A stretch of 64,000 bases of DNA. Origin: Achromobacter sp. RTa (GTDB lineage: Bacteria; Pseudomonadota; Gammaproteobacteria; Burkholderiales; Burkholderiaceae_B). Location: assembly GCF_000757485.1 (NCBI RefSeq), contig NZ_JPYO01000007.1, forward strand, positions 1 to 64,000, written 5' to 3'. Position numbers and translations under genes: made by a program. Positions 10,201-22,500 of this stretch are shown piece after piece. The stretch's first letter is position 1, and the number at the start of each line of letters is the position of its first letter. The notes beneath the pieces are model-generated. The model ran no database searches and was not told the origin of the DNA. It saw nothing but the letters and a program-made list of their open reading frames with translations.

Positions 10201-11030
10201 TAGGAATAGCGGAAGCCGCGGGATTCCATCTTGCGGTTGTTGGCCAGGGCCTCGGAAATGGTCTGGCCCGACACGAATTGCTCGCCCATCATGCGCATGG
10301 CCATGTTCACGCCCTTGCGCACCAGCGGTTCGCCGCCCTTGCCGATCAGGCGGGTCAGCGCCTTGGACAGCGATTGCTCGCTGCTGACCGCCACCAGCTT
10401 GCCGGTGATCATCAGGCCCCAGGTGGCGGCGTTGACGAACAGGGACTGGGAACCGCCCATGTGGGACTTCCAGTCGCCCCGGGCCACCTTGTCGCGGATC
10501 AGCGCGTCGCGAGTGGCGCGGTCGGGGATGCGCAGCAAGGCCTCGGCCAGGCACATCAGCGCCACGCCTTCCTGGCTGGACAGCGAGAACTCCTGGATCA
10601 GCCCTTCCACGCCGCCGCCGCTGCGCTTGCCGCGCAGCTTCTGCACCAGGCCGCTGGCCAGCGCGTGGATCTTTTCCAGGTTCGGCATGCGGGCCTGCCC
10701 GAGCAGCAGCGGCACGCACTCGGACTCGGGACGGCGGTAGGCCGCGGTAATGGCCGCGCGCAGCACGGACTGCGGCTGCACGTCCTGGCCAAACTCGAAG
10801 AACGGCGGCGTGGGCGCCGAATGCCCCTCGCCCGCCTCGTCCTCGGCGCCGGCGTCCGAGCCCAGGTGCGACATCTCCGCGGGCAGGTGGCCGCGCTCGA
10901 TCTTGTCCAGGTAGGCAAGAATCGCCTGCTTGTGCAGCCAGTGCGGCGTGCAATTGAGCTTTTGCGCGGCGGCCTTCAGCCGGTCGCGGAGCGCGTCATC
11001 GACTTTGACGCCTAGGGTCGTGCTGGCCAT
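7209..11030 (-). CDS. putA: Bifunctional proline dehydrogenase / P5C dehydrogenase PutA with DNA-binding domain
   Basis: PutA (1273 residues) oxidises proline to glutamate at the membrane and acts as a repressor when proline is absent. Residues 1-45 form a ribbon-helix-helix DNA-binding domain ([17 protein letters not shown]). The FAD-linked proline dehydrogenase barrel includes [13 protein letters not shown] and [10 protein letters not shown]. The aldehyde dehydrogenase half has [13 protein letters not shown], the general-base segment [10 protein letters not shown] (about residue 878) and the catalytic Cys in [12 protein letters not shown] (about residue 913). The start MASTTLG at 11030 is preferred to an upstream ATG at 11102 because the RHH domain begins there. 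A GGTTGCAACC palindrome upstream matches the GTTGCA core of known PutA operators, so autorepression is likely. Confidence 0.96.
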   Translation of the reverse strand: MASTTLGVKVDDALRDRLKAAAQKLNCTPHWLHKQAILAYLDKIERGHLPAEMSHLGSDAGAEDEAGEGHSAPTPPFFEFGQDVQPQSVLRAAITAAYRRPESECVPLLLGQARMPNLEKIHALASGLVQKLRGKRSGGGVEGLIQEFSLSSQEGVALMCLAEALLRIPDRATRDALIRDKVARGDWKSHMGGSQSLFVNAATWGLMITGKLVAVSSEQSLSKALTRLIGKGGEPLVRKGVNMAMRMMGEQFVSGQTISEALANNRKMESRGFRYSYDMLGEAATTAEDADRYYASYEQAIHAIGKAAAGRGIYEGPGISIKLSALHPRYSRAQRERVMAELLPRVKALTVLARSYDIGLNIDAEEADRLEISLDLLEALCFEPELEGWNGIGFVIQAYQKRAPFVIDYVIDLARRSRHRVMVRLVKGAYWDSEIKRAQVDGLEGYPVYTRKVYTDVAYLACARKLLGAPEAVYPQFATHNAYTLSAIYQLAGQNYYPGQYEFQCLHGMGEPLYDEVVGPLAQGKLNRPCRIYAPVGTHETLLAYLVRRLLENGANTSFVNLIGDETIPVEQLVADPVEAASRIVPLGAPHEKIPLPRELYGDPQEGARSNSAGLDLSNEHRLGSLSAALLASAAMPWRAAPMLGEGGDVWDAGRAVEVRNPANLRDVVGHVIETQPEEAEAALRAAANVSPIWQSTPVAERAQCLRRAAQLLEEQMQTLLGLIVREAGKSLPNAIAEVREAVDFLRYYADQAETEFSNDTHRPLGTVLCISPWNFPLAIFTGQVAAALAAGNTVLAKPAEQTPLIAAQAVAILRAAGVPAGAVQLLPGRGETVGAQLVSSPGVRGVMFTGSTDVARIIARTLADRLDDAGHTIPLIAETGGQNAMVVDSSALAEQVVFDVLTSAFDSAGQRCSALRVLCVQEDSADHVLTMLRGAMRELSVGNPDRLSVDVGPVIDTEARNGIQRHIEAMRTAGHRIDQVELNGECRHGTFVPPTIIEIDHISELTREVFGPVLHVVRYKRDELDALLDAVNGTGYGLTFGVHTRIDETIAHVTGQVHAGNVYVNRNIVGAVVGVQPFGGECLSGTGPKAGGPLYMYRLLATRPSGLPPALDASAPLPQRIALPGPTGETNTYVLEPRGAVYCVAATEAGARAQWSAARRTGNHAWFADTPAAQALLATLDAEQGGQAGILADDEVDQADYQAVLFEGDGDALLALNQRIAQRPGPILSVHGLTPDAIAAGAGYVPDRLLAERSISVNTAAAGGNASLMTIG

Positions 11031-11125
11031 AAGAGATTGCTTCCTGTCGCATGGCAGAGGTGATGCTGGGCCGGCACGGAACCGAAACCCGGAACCCAGC
11101 ATGGGGTAGGACCGTATGCTAGACA

Positions 11126-11135
11126 GGTTGCAACC
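11126..11135. promoter_or_regulatory. Candidate PutA operator (GGTTGCAACC)
   Basis: This perfect 10-bp palindrome lies 96 bp upstream of the putA start. It contains GTTGCA on both strands, the core reported for the E. coli PutA RHH operator. Because the downstream PutA carries the RHH domain, autoregulation is a reasonable inference; binding is not shown. Confidence 0.55.
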
Positions 11136-11148
11136 GCGTTTGTATTGC

Positions 11149-11167
11149 GGTTAACCCTAGGTTAACC
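11149..11167. repeat. Paired GGTTAACC palindromes upstream of putA
   Basis: Two copies of the self-complementary octamer GGTTAACC are separated by only CTA, between putA and pqiC. The spacing of 11 bp (one helical turn) places both on one face of the DNA, which is typical of a dimeric regulator site. The regulator is unknown. Confidence 0.45.
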
Positions 11168-11201
11168 ACTTGAGAACAGGCGTGTTTTGCCCGGACGCGC
11201 T

Positions 11202-11921
11202 TTAGTCTTTCAAGGGCGAGCAGCCCAGCATCTGGACCGATGCGGAGCCGGCGGGCGCCTGGCCGCGGATGGCCGAGGCCATGGTCGCCGCCAGGGCGGA
11301 AACCGCGCGCTGCTGCGCGGAGATCAGCGCGGGCACGCCGGCTTCGGCCACGGTCTCCGTGACCACGCTGCGGCACAGCAGGCCGGCGCCCTTCATGTTG
11401 ACCGGCCGCACGCGCCAGGTAGCGTCCAGCTGCGCCATGCTGCCCGACACCAGCTCGAACCGCTGCACGTCCGTCTGGACGCGCCAGACGGCGGCGCCGG
11501 GCCCGGGCTTGACCATTTGCACGTCCAGCGCGCCCAGTTCCCGCTTGAGCGCGTCGGACAGCGCGCCGCGCAGCTCGTCTCCCAGCGGCGAGCTCCAGCG
11601 CTCGGAATACAGCGCGGACAGGCTGCCGTCGCCGGTGCGCACCATCAGCTGCGGCTGGTCGGCCTGGGTCGAGATGCTGACCGGCTGCACGTCGACCAGA
11701 TAGGCGGCGGACGCGCCGCCGGCCCCGGCGGCCGTGGGGGCCGACGGCCCCTGCAGCGTGTAGTAGTTCACCGGCGCCGACGAGCCGCAGCCCGCCAGCA
11801 CGGCCGACAAGGCCGCCAGGGCCAGGGCCGCGCGCAGGCGGGACGCCTGCCGGCCGATGGAGGCGGCAGCGGGCTTGGAGGGCAGGCTCGCCGGGCGAGC
11901 GCGGGATGGGCGTCTATTCAT
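11202..11921 (-). CDS. pqiC: PqiC-type outer-membrane lipoprotein (DUF330/ABC auxiliary)
   Basis: The 239-residue protein has a positive N-terminus, a hydrophobic stretch and the lipobox LAGC near residue 44, so it is an exported lipoprotein. NYYTLQGP after the lipobox is typical of the PqiC/YmbA family, which docks the MCE tunnel protein PqiB to the outer membrane. The long basic lead (about 28 residues before the hydrophobic core) suggests that a start further in could be used. It begins 5 bp after the pqiB stop and is the last gene of pqiA-pqiB-pqiC. Confidence 0.85.
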   Translation of the reverse strand: MNRRPSRARPASLPSKPAAASIGRQASRLRAALALAALSAVLAGCGSSAPVNYYTLQGPSAPTAAGAGGASAAYLVDVQPVSISTQADQPQLMVRTGDGSLSALYSERWSSPLGDELRGALSDALKRELGALDVQMVKPGPGAAVWRVQTDVQRFELVSGSMAQLDATWRVRPVNMKGAGLLCRSVVTETVAEAGVPALISAQQRAVSALAATMASAIRGQAPAGSASVQMLGCSPLKD

Positions 11922-11926
11922 GGGTT

Positions 11927-13588
11927 TCAGTTCCTGACAGGACCGGCGCCGGGGATCGGGTCTGGGCCGCGGCCGCGCAACAAGGCCTCGGGGTTGGATT
12001 GCAGGAAGTCGGCCAGGGCTCGCAGCGAGCGGGCCGCGCGGCCCAGCTCCTGCATGGCCCGCTCCGTATTGACGGGCAGCGACGAATCGGAGGCCAGCAG
12101 CGCGTTGATCTGCGCCATCGACTCCCTGGCCTGCTTCAGCATGCGCTGCGCTTCGGGCGCCACCTGCTTGTCCAGGCGGCCCATCAGCTTGGAAGTGCTG
12201 GCCAGCGTGGCGCGCAGGTCCTCCCCGATCTTGTCGAACGGAATCTTCTCGACCTTGGAGATGATGTTGCTGACCTGCTGCTGCAGCTGGTCCAGGTTGC
12301 CGGGCACCGTGGGGATGAACGCGGGCTCGGACATCTTGAACTCGACCGGCTTGGCGTTCGGGAATATGTCGAGCGCCACGTATAGCTGGCCCGTCAGCAG
12401 GTTGGCGGTGCGCAGCTGGGCGCGCAGGCCGTGCTTGATCATGCCGCCCAGCAGCCTGCCGCCCGCCACGTCGCCGTCCTTGAGGGCGCGTTCGCGCACT
12501 TCGTCGAAGACGCGCCCCAGGCGCTCCGGATACAGCGTGGCGTCCACCAGGGAATAGAAGCGCTTGGCGACAGGATCGAAATCCAGGTTGATCTGCGTGA
12601 CGTTGCCCAGGGTGATGCCGCTGAAGTCGATCGGCGCGCCCACGGCCAGGCCGCGGATCGATTGGTCGAAACGCATGCGGATCGGGAAGGCTTCGCCGTC
12701 CGGATTCGCCTTGGCGGCCGTCTCGGTCGGATAGAGATCGAACTGGGCGTCCGCCGCCGCCGGCGTGCCGGCATCGCGCGCGGTCAGCACCGGCTCGAAG
12801 GCCACCCCGCCGACCGCCATCGACACCAGCGACTGCGTGCGCACCTTCAGGCCGTCCGCATTGACGCTGAAGTCCACCCCGCTGGCATTCCAGAAGCGCG
12901 TGCCGTTGGTGACGAACTTGTCGTTGGGCGCGTCCACGAACACCTCGACGTTCACGGCCTTGCCGGTCTGATCCAGCGCATAGCCGATCACGCGGCCGAC
13001 GTTGATGCGGCGGAAATACACCGGCGAGCCGATGTCCAGCGAGCCCAGGTCCGATGCTTTCAGCTTGAATCGCTTGCCCGCGCGATCATGCGTCACGGCG
13101 GGCGGAACTTCCAGGCCTTCGAACTCCAGCTTGGTGGCCTTGTTGCCGTTCTTGCCCTCGACCGCGTCCACGCCGATGTAGGCGCCCGAGAGCAAGGTGC
13201 CCAGGCCGGACACGCCGCTCACGTCCAGGCGCGGACGCACCACCCAGAAATTGGTGCCCTCGCGGGCAAGGTCGGAGACTTCCTTGGCCAGCTCGGCCTG
13301 CACCACCACTTTGGTGCGGTCGGAATTGAAGCCGATGGACTTCACAGTGCCGATCGTCACGTCCTTGTAGCGCAGCTGGGTCTTGCCGACTTCCAGCCCT
13401 TCGGCGGTATTGAACGAAATGGAGATGTCGGGTCCCGCCTGCATCCAGGTCCGCACGACCAGGGACAGGCCCATCAGGGCCGCTACGATGGGCACCAGCC
13501 AAATCCATGAGATCCGGCTCTTCTGCTTGCGCGAGATCGAGGGCGAAGCGAACTTCTCCTCGCCGGATCCGGGTGCTTGCTCGGACAT
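11927..13588 (-). CDS. pqiB: MCE-domain intermembrane transport protein PqiB
   Basis: PqiB (553 residues) forms a periplasm-spanning tube for lipids between the two membranes. One N-terminal membrane helix (ISWIWLVPIVAALMGLSLVV, about residues 26-45) is followed by MlaD/MCE modules, e.g. ISFNTAEGLEVGKTQLRYKDVTIG near residue 56 and VYFRRINVGRVIGY near residue 192. The C-terminal 150 residues are helical (NLDQLQQQVSNIISKVEKI), as in PqiB family needle-forming tails. Its length matches the E. coli protein (546). Genes for PqiA and PqiC flank it. Confidence 0.93.
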   Translation of the reverse strand: MSEQAPGSGEEKFASPSISRKQKSRISWIWLVPIVAALMGLSLVVRTWMQAGPDISISFNTAEGLEVGKTQLRYKDVTIGTVKSIGFNSDRTKVVVQAELAKEVSDLAREGTNFWVVRPRLDVSGVSGLGTLLSGAYIGVDAVEGKNGNKATKLEFEGLEVPPAVTHDRAGKRFKLKASDLGSLDIGSPVYFRRINVGRVIGYALDQTGKAVNVEVFVDAPNDKFVTNGTRFWNASGVDFSVNADGLKVRTQSLVSMAVGGVAFEPVLTARDAGTPAAADAQFDLYPTETAAKANPDGEAFPIRMRFDQSIRGLAVGAPIDFSGITLGNVTQINLDFDPVAKRFYSLVDATLYPERLGRVFDEVRERALKDGDVAGGRLLGGMIKHGLRAQLRTANLLTGQLYVALDIFPNAKPVEFKMSEPAFIPTVPGNLDQLQQQVSNIISKVEKIPFDKIGEDLRATLASTSKLMGRLDKQVAPEAQRMLKQARESMAQINALLASDSSLPVNTERAMQELGRAARSLRALADFLQSNPEALLRGRGPDPIPGAGPVRN

Positions 13589-13624
13589 CTACTCTTCCTT
13601 TTTTGTAGGCTGACCCGCCGCAGC

Positions 13625-14941
13625 CTAGCTGATTTCCTGGCCAGCGCCGGGCGCCGGCTGGCGCCGGCCCTCGACCGGCGCTGATTCTATTTCACTTTGC
13701 CCTTCCAGGTCCCAGCTGCGGCGCAGGTCGAAGCTCATGGCGGACAGCATCGTCAGGATCACGACCACCCCGAAAGCCGCCGCGCCCGCGCCGGCGCTGA
13801 TTTCCATCAAGCCCTGGAAATCCGCCAGCGCCGCAAGCAATATAACGACAAAAACGTCCAGCATCGACCACTGGCCGATGAACTCGACCATCTGGTACAG
13901 CCGGGTGCGCGGGCGCAGGTTGGTCGTGCTGCGCCATTGCTCGGTGAGCAGCAGCAGGATGAGCGCAAGCAGCTTGGTGAGCGGCACGGCCACGCTGGCG
14001 ATGAAGACGATCAGGGCGATGTCCCAGGACCCCATCTCCCATAGCTCGACCACGCCGCCCAGAATCGTATGGGCGCTGTCGCCCAGCACGGAACTGACCT
14101 TCATGACCGGCAGCACGTTGGCAGGAATGTAGAACACCACGGCGGCCAGCAGCAGCGCCCAGGTGCGCGCCACGTGGTCGGGCTTACGGTAGTGCACCAG
14201 CGCGTCGCAGCGCACACAATGGTGCTCGGCCTCCGGATCGGCCTCGCGCGCCAGGGCCTGCACCTGGCCGCAGACGTGGCAGCCCGTCAGGATCTGGCCG
14301 GGCCCGGCCTCGGGCACGTGCACCGGGGCCACGCCTACGCTTTCGGCATAGCGCCACACCACGTGCGGCGACAGCCGGCCCAGCATGGTCAGGAGAATGG
14401 TGAGGACGCCGAACGCGCCCAGCCCGATGCCGGGCGACACCGCCGCCATGCCGGCCAGCTTCACCACGGCCACCAGCACGCCCAGCAGGAACACCGGCAC
14501 CATGCACCAGGGCCGCAGAAAGCCCAGTAGCCGCATCGCCGGCCGGAACCCCACGGGCTCGCGCCCCTGCGACAGGGGGCCCAGCACCCAGAGCAGGACG
14601 CTCAGCTGCAGCAGCGGAAGCACGAAGCCGGCCATGCCGGTCATCACCGCCACCACCCAATGCCCCTGGCGCCACGTGATGGAAATGGCGTCCAGCAACG
14701 AGGCCTGCTGCGTCATGCCCTGCACGGACATGGAGGCGACAGGATAGGCGTTGGCCACCCCGAAGATGATCAGGGCGGCGATGGCGAGCGCCAGCCAATT
14801 GGACAAAGTCAGCCCGCTGTAGCGCCACAGAATGGCGCCGCAGCGGGCGCAATTGGCGGTCTCGCCAGGTTCGAGCTGATGCCGGCGATAGATGCTTGCG
14901 CAGTGTTCGCACTCGATCAGCGGCTGGCGGTCCGCAGTCAT
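13625..14941 (-). CDS. pqiA: Integral membrane protein PqiA
   Basis: PqiA (438 residues) is the inner-membrane component of the Pqi lipid transport system. It consists of two homologous halves, each with a zinc-ribbon-like CxxC pair (CEHC/CARC near residues 12 and 30, CHVC/CVRC near residues 220 and 240) followed by hydrophobic segments. The ATG at 14941 (MTADRQPLIECEHC) was chosen over an upstream one at 15025 because it is near the family length and leaves a 19-bp gap to the clpA stop. It heads the pqiABC operon. Confidence 0.9.
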   Translation of the reverse strand: MTADRQPLIECEHCASIYRRHQLEPGETANCARCGAILWRYSGLTLSNWLALAIAALIIFGVANAYPVASMSVQGMTQQASLLDAISITWRQGHWVVAVMTGMAGFVLPLLQLSVLLWVLGPLSQGREPVGFRPAMRLLGFLRPWCMVPVFLLGVLVAVVKLAGMAAVSPGIGLGAFGVLTILLTMLGRLSPHVVWRYAESVGVAPVHVPEAGPGQILTGCHVCGQVQALAREADPEAEHHCVRCDALVHYRKPDHVARTWALLLAAVVFYIPANVLPVMKVSSVLGDSAHTILGGVVELWEMGSWDIALIVFIASVAVPLTKLLALILLLLTEQWRSTTNLRPRTRLYQMVEFIGQWSMLDVFVVILLAALADFQGLMEISAGAGAAAFGVVVILTMLSAMSFDLRRSWDLEGQSEIESAPVEGRRQPAPGAGQEIS

Positions 14942-14960
14942 AAGGGAGGCAGGCCCTTGC

Positions 14961-17273
<2,313 letters not shown>

Positions 17274-17328
17274 GCTTCCTCCGTGACGCATCGAAGCGGT
17301 CAAATACACGATTCATATTCTATGCCGA

Positions 17329-19593
17329 TCATGGCGTAACGCCAGCGATTTCAAAAACCACGCTATCGTGGCGCCCTTGCGCATCCATGACTGTAAGCGT
17401 ATACCGGCCGTCGCCGGCCAGCACTAATTTGAAAGGATGATCCGGCGCGCCATGATTGACGACGCGCCCGTCGAGCATCCACCATACTTCGCCTTCGGCT
17501 CCTTGCACATCCACGTCCAGCGCCACCTGGCGCGCGCCGGGCACGGGCCTCAGCACCGAACCCACCGCGACGCCCTGCAGGCGCAATGGCCCCTGCGAGG
17601 CGTCGGCATAGCCCGCGAACGACGGCGGCGCCGTCTCGTTCAAGATCCACGCCGCGCGCTGTTCCGGACAGACGCCGGACGGCACGCTGCCCAGCCTGTA
17701 ACCCAGCGGCCAGCAAATCACGGCCGCCTGCACCGTTTCGGGCCTGACGCGGACCTGCTGCACGCCTTCCGGCAATGCCGCCACGATATCCTGCAGCAGC
17801 GGCGCCGCCACGTTCGCCCCGAAAAAGCCCGGATTGGGCGTGCCGTCGGGACGCCCGACCCAGACGCCTATCGTCCACCTGTCGGTCACTCCGACGGCCC
17901 AGGCGTCCCGGAATCCGAAACTCGTCCCGGTTTTCCAGGCAAGTTGCCGGCCCGGGCTGCCCGACTGGTAGAACGGCCGGTCGGGGTGGCCGCCGCCCTC
18001 GAGAATATCGCGGACGATCCAGGCCGCCCCAGGGCTCATCATACGGGACTCGACCATCGGCTGCTCCGCCCTCAGGCGGGGCCGCCCTGAAACACCGCCC
18101 CGGGCCAGGGCCCGGTAAGCGCCCACCAGTTCTTCCAATGTGGTGCCGCCCCCGCCCAAAATCAAGCTCAAATTCGGCTGCGCGCCGGCAGGCAATCGTA
18201 ACCACACTCCCCCGGCCAGCATGACCGAGGCGAACCGGGCGGGCCCGACCCGGTCCAGCAGGTCCACGGCGGGCACGTTGAGCGACCGCTGCAGCGCCTG
18301 GGCGACGCTGACGGGGCCCGAGAAAGTCGCCTGGAAATTGCCGGGCGCATAGCCGCCGAAAGACATGGGCGCGTCGATCAGCAGGCTTTCGGAATGGATC
18401 AGGCCCTCGTCCAGCGCCTGCGCGTACAGGAAGGGCTTGAGCGTCGAGCCCGGCGAACGCACGCCGCGCACCATGTCCACGTGGGAGTAGCGGCTATCGT
18501 CCGAAAAATCGGCGGAACCGGCATATGCCTTGACCTCCAGCGTGTCGTTGTCCATCACCAGCACGGCCATCGACACCTTGGGCGGCAGGCCGTCCACCCG
18601 GTCCAGCAGCATGCGCTCCACCGAGGCCTGCATGTCCGCGTCCAGCGTGGAGGCCACCAGGGCCGGCCGCTCGCCCGGGCGCCGGGAACCGGGGCGCTTC
18701 ACGGCGGCCTCCTGCAACAGCCGCTGCGCGGCCAGGGGCGCCAGCCAGCGGGCCCGCAGCGGCGGCGCCACTACGTGCTCGATCTTGGCGTCCGCCACTT
18801 CGGCCGGCGTCCAGCGGCCCAGCTCGACCATGCGGTCCAGCACCTTGTCGCGCGCGGCCTGCGCGGCCTCCGGATGGCGGTCGGGCCGCAGCCGCGACGG
18901 AGCCTGCGGCAAGGCGGTCAGCATCGCTGCCTCGGCGGGGCTCAGGTCGCGGGCGGGCTTGCCCAGCCACAGGCGCGAGCCCATCTCGACGCCCTCGACG
19001 ATCCCGCCCATCGGCGCGTGGGTCAGGTACAGCGACAGGATCTCGTCCTTGCTATAGTGCATCTCCAGCTGGACGGCGCGCCAGGCCTGGCGCAGCTTGG
19101 CGAAAATGGAGCGCGAGGGCTTGCCGGCCAGCTCCGGATCGATCAGCCGCGCGACCTGCATGGTCAGGGTGGACCCGCCCGACACAATGCGGCGGTTCGT
19201 GGCCCATTGCCATCCGGCGCGCGCCAGCGCCACCGGGTTCACGCCGGGATGCCAGTAGAACCAGCGGTCTTCGTAGGTCAGCAGCGTTTCCAGGTAGCGC
19301 TCGGACACCTGGCCCGGCTTGACCGGGTAGCGCCAGATCCCGTCGCGGCTGGGATAGTTGCGCAAGGGCGTGCCGTCGGCGGCCACGACCACGGCCGCGC
19401 CGCCCGAGTCCACGGGCGGCAGGGGATACAGGCGGTCCAGCGTGAATAACAACGCGGCCAGCGCAAACAACGCGCTGGCCGCGAAGATTCCCCGCCGCCG
19501 CCAGCGGCGGGCGCGCGTGGCGCCCGACGCCGGGGTGACGGCGGCGTTCAAGGACGCTTGGCGCCGCGGTCGCGGATTTCTACCGTGCTCCAT
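17329..19593 (-). CDS. pbpC: Penicillin-binding protein 1C (peptidoglycan glycosyltransferase/transpeptidase)
   Basis: The 754-residue protein has a cytoplasmic basic tail, one membrane anchor (IFAASALFALAALLFTLDRL, about residues 35-54), a GT51 glycosyltransferase domain with the catalytic EDRWFYWHPGV motif, and a transpeptidase domain with SxxK (SPGSTLKPF, about residue 384) and KTGTS (about residue 552). A C-terminal BiPBP_C-type domain follows, which identifies class 1C. Its first 46 bp overlap the end of the alpha-2-macroglobulin gene. PBP1C and bacterial alpha-2-macroglobulin are a recurrent pair, thought to repair and protect the envelope after attack by proteases. Confidence 0.94.
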   Translation of the reverse strand: MEHGRNPRPRRQASLNAAVTPASGATRARRWRRRGIFAASALFALAALLFTLDRLYPLPPVDSGGAAVVVAADGTPLRNYPSRDGIWRYPVKPGQVSERYLETLLTYEDRWFYWHPGVNPVALARAGWQWATNRRIVSGGSTLTMQVARLIDPELAGKPSRSIFAKLRQAWRAVQLEMHYSKDEILSLYLTHAPMGGIVEGVEMGSRLWLGKPARDLSPAEAAMLTALPQAPSRLRPDRHPEAAQAARDKVLDRMVELGRWTPAEVADAKIEHVVAPPLRARWLAPLAAQRLLQEAAVKRPGSRRPGERPALVASTLDADMQASVERMLLDRVDGLPPKVSMAVLVMDNDTLEVKAYAGSADFSDDSRYSHVDMVRGVRSPGSTLKPFLYAQALDEGLIHSESLLIDAPMSFGGYAPGNFQATFSGPVSVAQALQRSLNVPAVDLLDRVGPARFASVMLAGGVWLRLPAGAQPNLSLILGGGGTTLEELVGAYRALARGGVSGRPRLRAEQPMVESRMMSPGAAWIVRDILEGGGHPDRPFYQSGSPGRQLAWKTGTSFGFRDAWAVGVTDRWTIGVWVGRPDGTPNPGFFGANVAAPLLQDIVAALPEGVQQVRVRPETVQAAVICWPLGYRLGSVPSGVCPEQRAAWILNETAPPSFAGYADASQGPLRLQGVAVGSVLRPVPGARQVALDVDVQGAEGEVWWMLDGRVVNHGAPDHPFKLVLAGDGRYTLTVMDAQGRHDSVVFEIAGVTP

Positions 19594-22500
19594 TGCTCGC
19601 CTACGCCCCGGATTTCCGGCCGGTACATATCCTCGGCCACCGTCGACGGCACCGCGTAGCGGCCCGGCGTCACGACGCGCACCAGGTAGAACACATCCAC
19701 CTTGCCGCGTCCCAGCGCCACCGCGGCCACATAGCGGTCGTCGCGGAATTCGCGGTGCTTGATGTTGGGATCGGCCATGGCTTCGGCCACGCGGCGCCCG
19801 CCGATGGTCCAGTCCTGCATCTCGGGACTTTGCGACAGGTTCAGGTTCTCGACCTCGAAGCCAGCCGGCACGCGGTCAACCAGCAGCCCGTCGGGGATGT
19901 TCTGGTTGGCGCTGGCCTGCACCCAGACCACCAGCATGTCGCCGGTCTGCAGGGTGCCGCCATCCCACGGACGGCCGTCCGGTCGATACCAGCCGCGCTT
20001 GAGCTGGATCACGTCGTTGCGGGGCGTGGGCGCCGAGGTCGGGCTGCCCTGGATGTCGTACTCGACGAACAGGGATTGGGTGCCCGTATTCTGCAGCTGC
20101 GTGCCGGCCAGTTCGGCCGCCGACAGCGAGACCGTCTGGTCGCTCTTGCCTCCGACCAGCGGCTTGCGCACGCCGTTCACGGTCAGCGCGGCTTCCCAAG
20201 GCGTGGCCTTGTCGCCGCCGAGCGCGCGCGCGGCCAGCAGCAGCGCCATCTGCTCCTGCGTCGACAGGTACGAACGGTTGCCCAGGCGGCTTGCCAGCTG
20301 CGTCAGCAGGTTCCCCGCGCGCTCGTGATGCAGGTCGTACTGCTCCACCAGCGCATAGCCCAGCGCGTAGTCGCGCACGCTGCTGCCGTAGTCGCCCAGC
20401 CAGTCGTCGTAATAGGCGCTGTTGCGGCGCTGGTTGATACCGTACTCGCGCGCCACGGCCAGGTCGAGCGCGGACTTCATGCGCCCTTCGTCGCCCATGA
20501 GCTTGAAGGCTGCCGCCAGCTGGATGAGCGGCAGCGGCGAACGCGCGCGCTCCTGGTAGTTGTCGAACAGCTGGCGCACGGTGGACAGCGGCGCCTTCTT
20601 GTCGCGCGCCAGCGCCAGCGCCGCAGTGGCTAGGCCGGCGAAGCGGCGATGGTCTTCCCGCAGGATGTTGGCGTCGCTGGAGTCGAAGCGTCCGGACTCG
20701 AGGTTGCGCTTGAGGTTGGCCGACCAGGTGCCGAACGCGCCGGTGCTCTGCTGCACCTGCTCCAGCAGCCACTGGCGCGAACGGTCCAACGACGCCTCGG
20801 GCACTTCGAAGCCCTTGTCGCGGGCGTCTTGCAGGAAGCCGACGGCATAGGCCGTGAGCCACACGTCGCGCGACGAGGAGCTGCTCCACAGGTTGTAGGA
20901 CCCGACGGCGTTGCGCATGCCGGCCAGGCGGCCGATCGCGCCAGCCACCTTGGCCTCGCGTTCGGCCTGGGTGCGCGGCTTGAGGCCGAACTGCTTGGCC
21001 GAATCCTCGTCGATCATCACCCACGGCAAGGTCGCGCTGATGGTCTGCTCGGTGCATCCGTAGGGATAGTTGAGCAGGCCCTCGACCAGGCGGTTGACGT
21101 TGAACGGCGGACGGTTCGACACGGTCAGGCTGACGGTGGTGGAGTCCGGGTAATACGACGCCACCCACGACGCCTGCGGCGCATTCGATTCGCCCGGGTT
21201 CAGGCGCAGGCGCCGCACCTGGCGCTCGGCCGCATGGGCGGGCTGCACCTGAAGCACGGATTCGCGCACGATGTGCACGGGCTTGCCGCTCCCCTGCCCG
21301 TCGACGGTCAGGCGCATCAGGCCCAGGCCGTACGAGCCGGTGGTGGTCGCGTTGAAGCGCAGCGTGGCGCGCTGTTTGTCCTTCAGCGTCACGGTCTTGA
21401 CGCCATCGACGATGGCCAGCGGATCCAGCGCCTCCAGCTTCACGGTCACCTTCTGCTCGGCGCCGCTCAGGTTGGTCAGGTCCAGCGCGATCGCGGCCTG
21501 GTCGCCCGGCGTGATGAAGCGCGGGGTGTTCAGCTCGGCCACGATCGGCGCCGCCACCACCATTTCGGTGTCGGTGCTGCCGTAGTTGTCGGGCGTGAAG
21601 GCCACGGCCATCAGGCGCAGCGTGCCGTTGAAATCAGGCAGGTCCAGCGGGATGTCCGCCTCGCCCTGCGCGTTCAGCTTCACCGGCCCCGAGAACAGGT
21701 CCACGAGCTTGACCTTCTTGGGCAGGCTCTTGCTGTCGCCGCGCATGGCGGCGTCGCCGCCCCACTTCAGCTTGCCCTTGGTGCCGTCCATCTTCTCGAT
21801 CAGCTTGCCGTACATGTCCAGCAGTTCGGGCGCGTAGCGGTGCTTGCCGAAGAAGTAGTCCAGCGGATCGGGCGTCTTGTACTGGTTGATGTTCAGGATG
21901 CCCACGTCCACGGCCGACACGGTCACCGTGGCCTGCTTGCCCTGGGCGCCGTCCACCTTGACGCGCACCGTCGTCTTGGTCTCGGGCACCGCCTTGGGCG
22001 CGGCCGTGAGCTGCACGTCCAGTTTGCGATCGGCGCTGGCGATGGGCAGGAAAGTCAGGCCCAGCGCGCGCGCCGGCGTCACGCGGTCGCCTTCGCTGCC
22101 GGGGCGGAACACCGCCGCCGCGATATACAGGTCGTGCCGCTTCCAGGTCTTGTCGACCGGAATCTCGACCTGAGTGCCCGTAGCCTTCACCGCCACCCAG
22201 GTGGACCACAACATACGGTCGCCTTCGACGGTAATGAGCGCCTGGCCGTCATGCGGCGGGGTCAAGGTCAGCTTGACGCTGTCGCCCGGCTTGGCCGGCA
22301 CGCCTTCCAGCTTCATCTGGACGCGGTCGGGGCGGTTGCCCATCGAGTCGGCGTCCTGCGCGTTCCAACCGGCGTAGAAGCGGTAGCGCATCGTTTCGCC
22401 GGTCTCGGGATCGGCGATTTCCAGGCGGTAGCGGCCCCACTTCACGGGCAGCGTCATCTGGGCGCGGTCGTTCAGCGCGATCTCGCGCGAGTCGACCAGC

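Noticed and set aside
7194-11015. A 1273-codon open frame antisense to putA
   Set aside because: It mirrors putA, has His/Arg/Gln/Ala-rich composition typical of antisense GC-rich frames, and no known domain.
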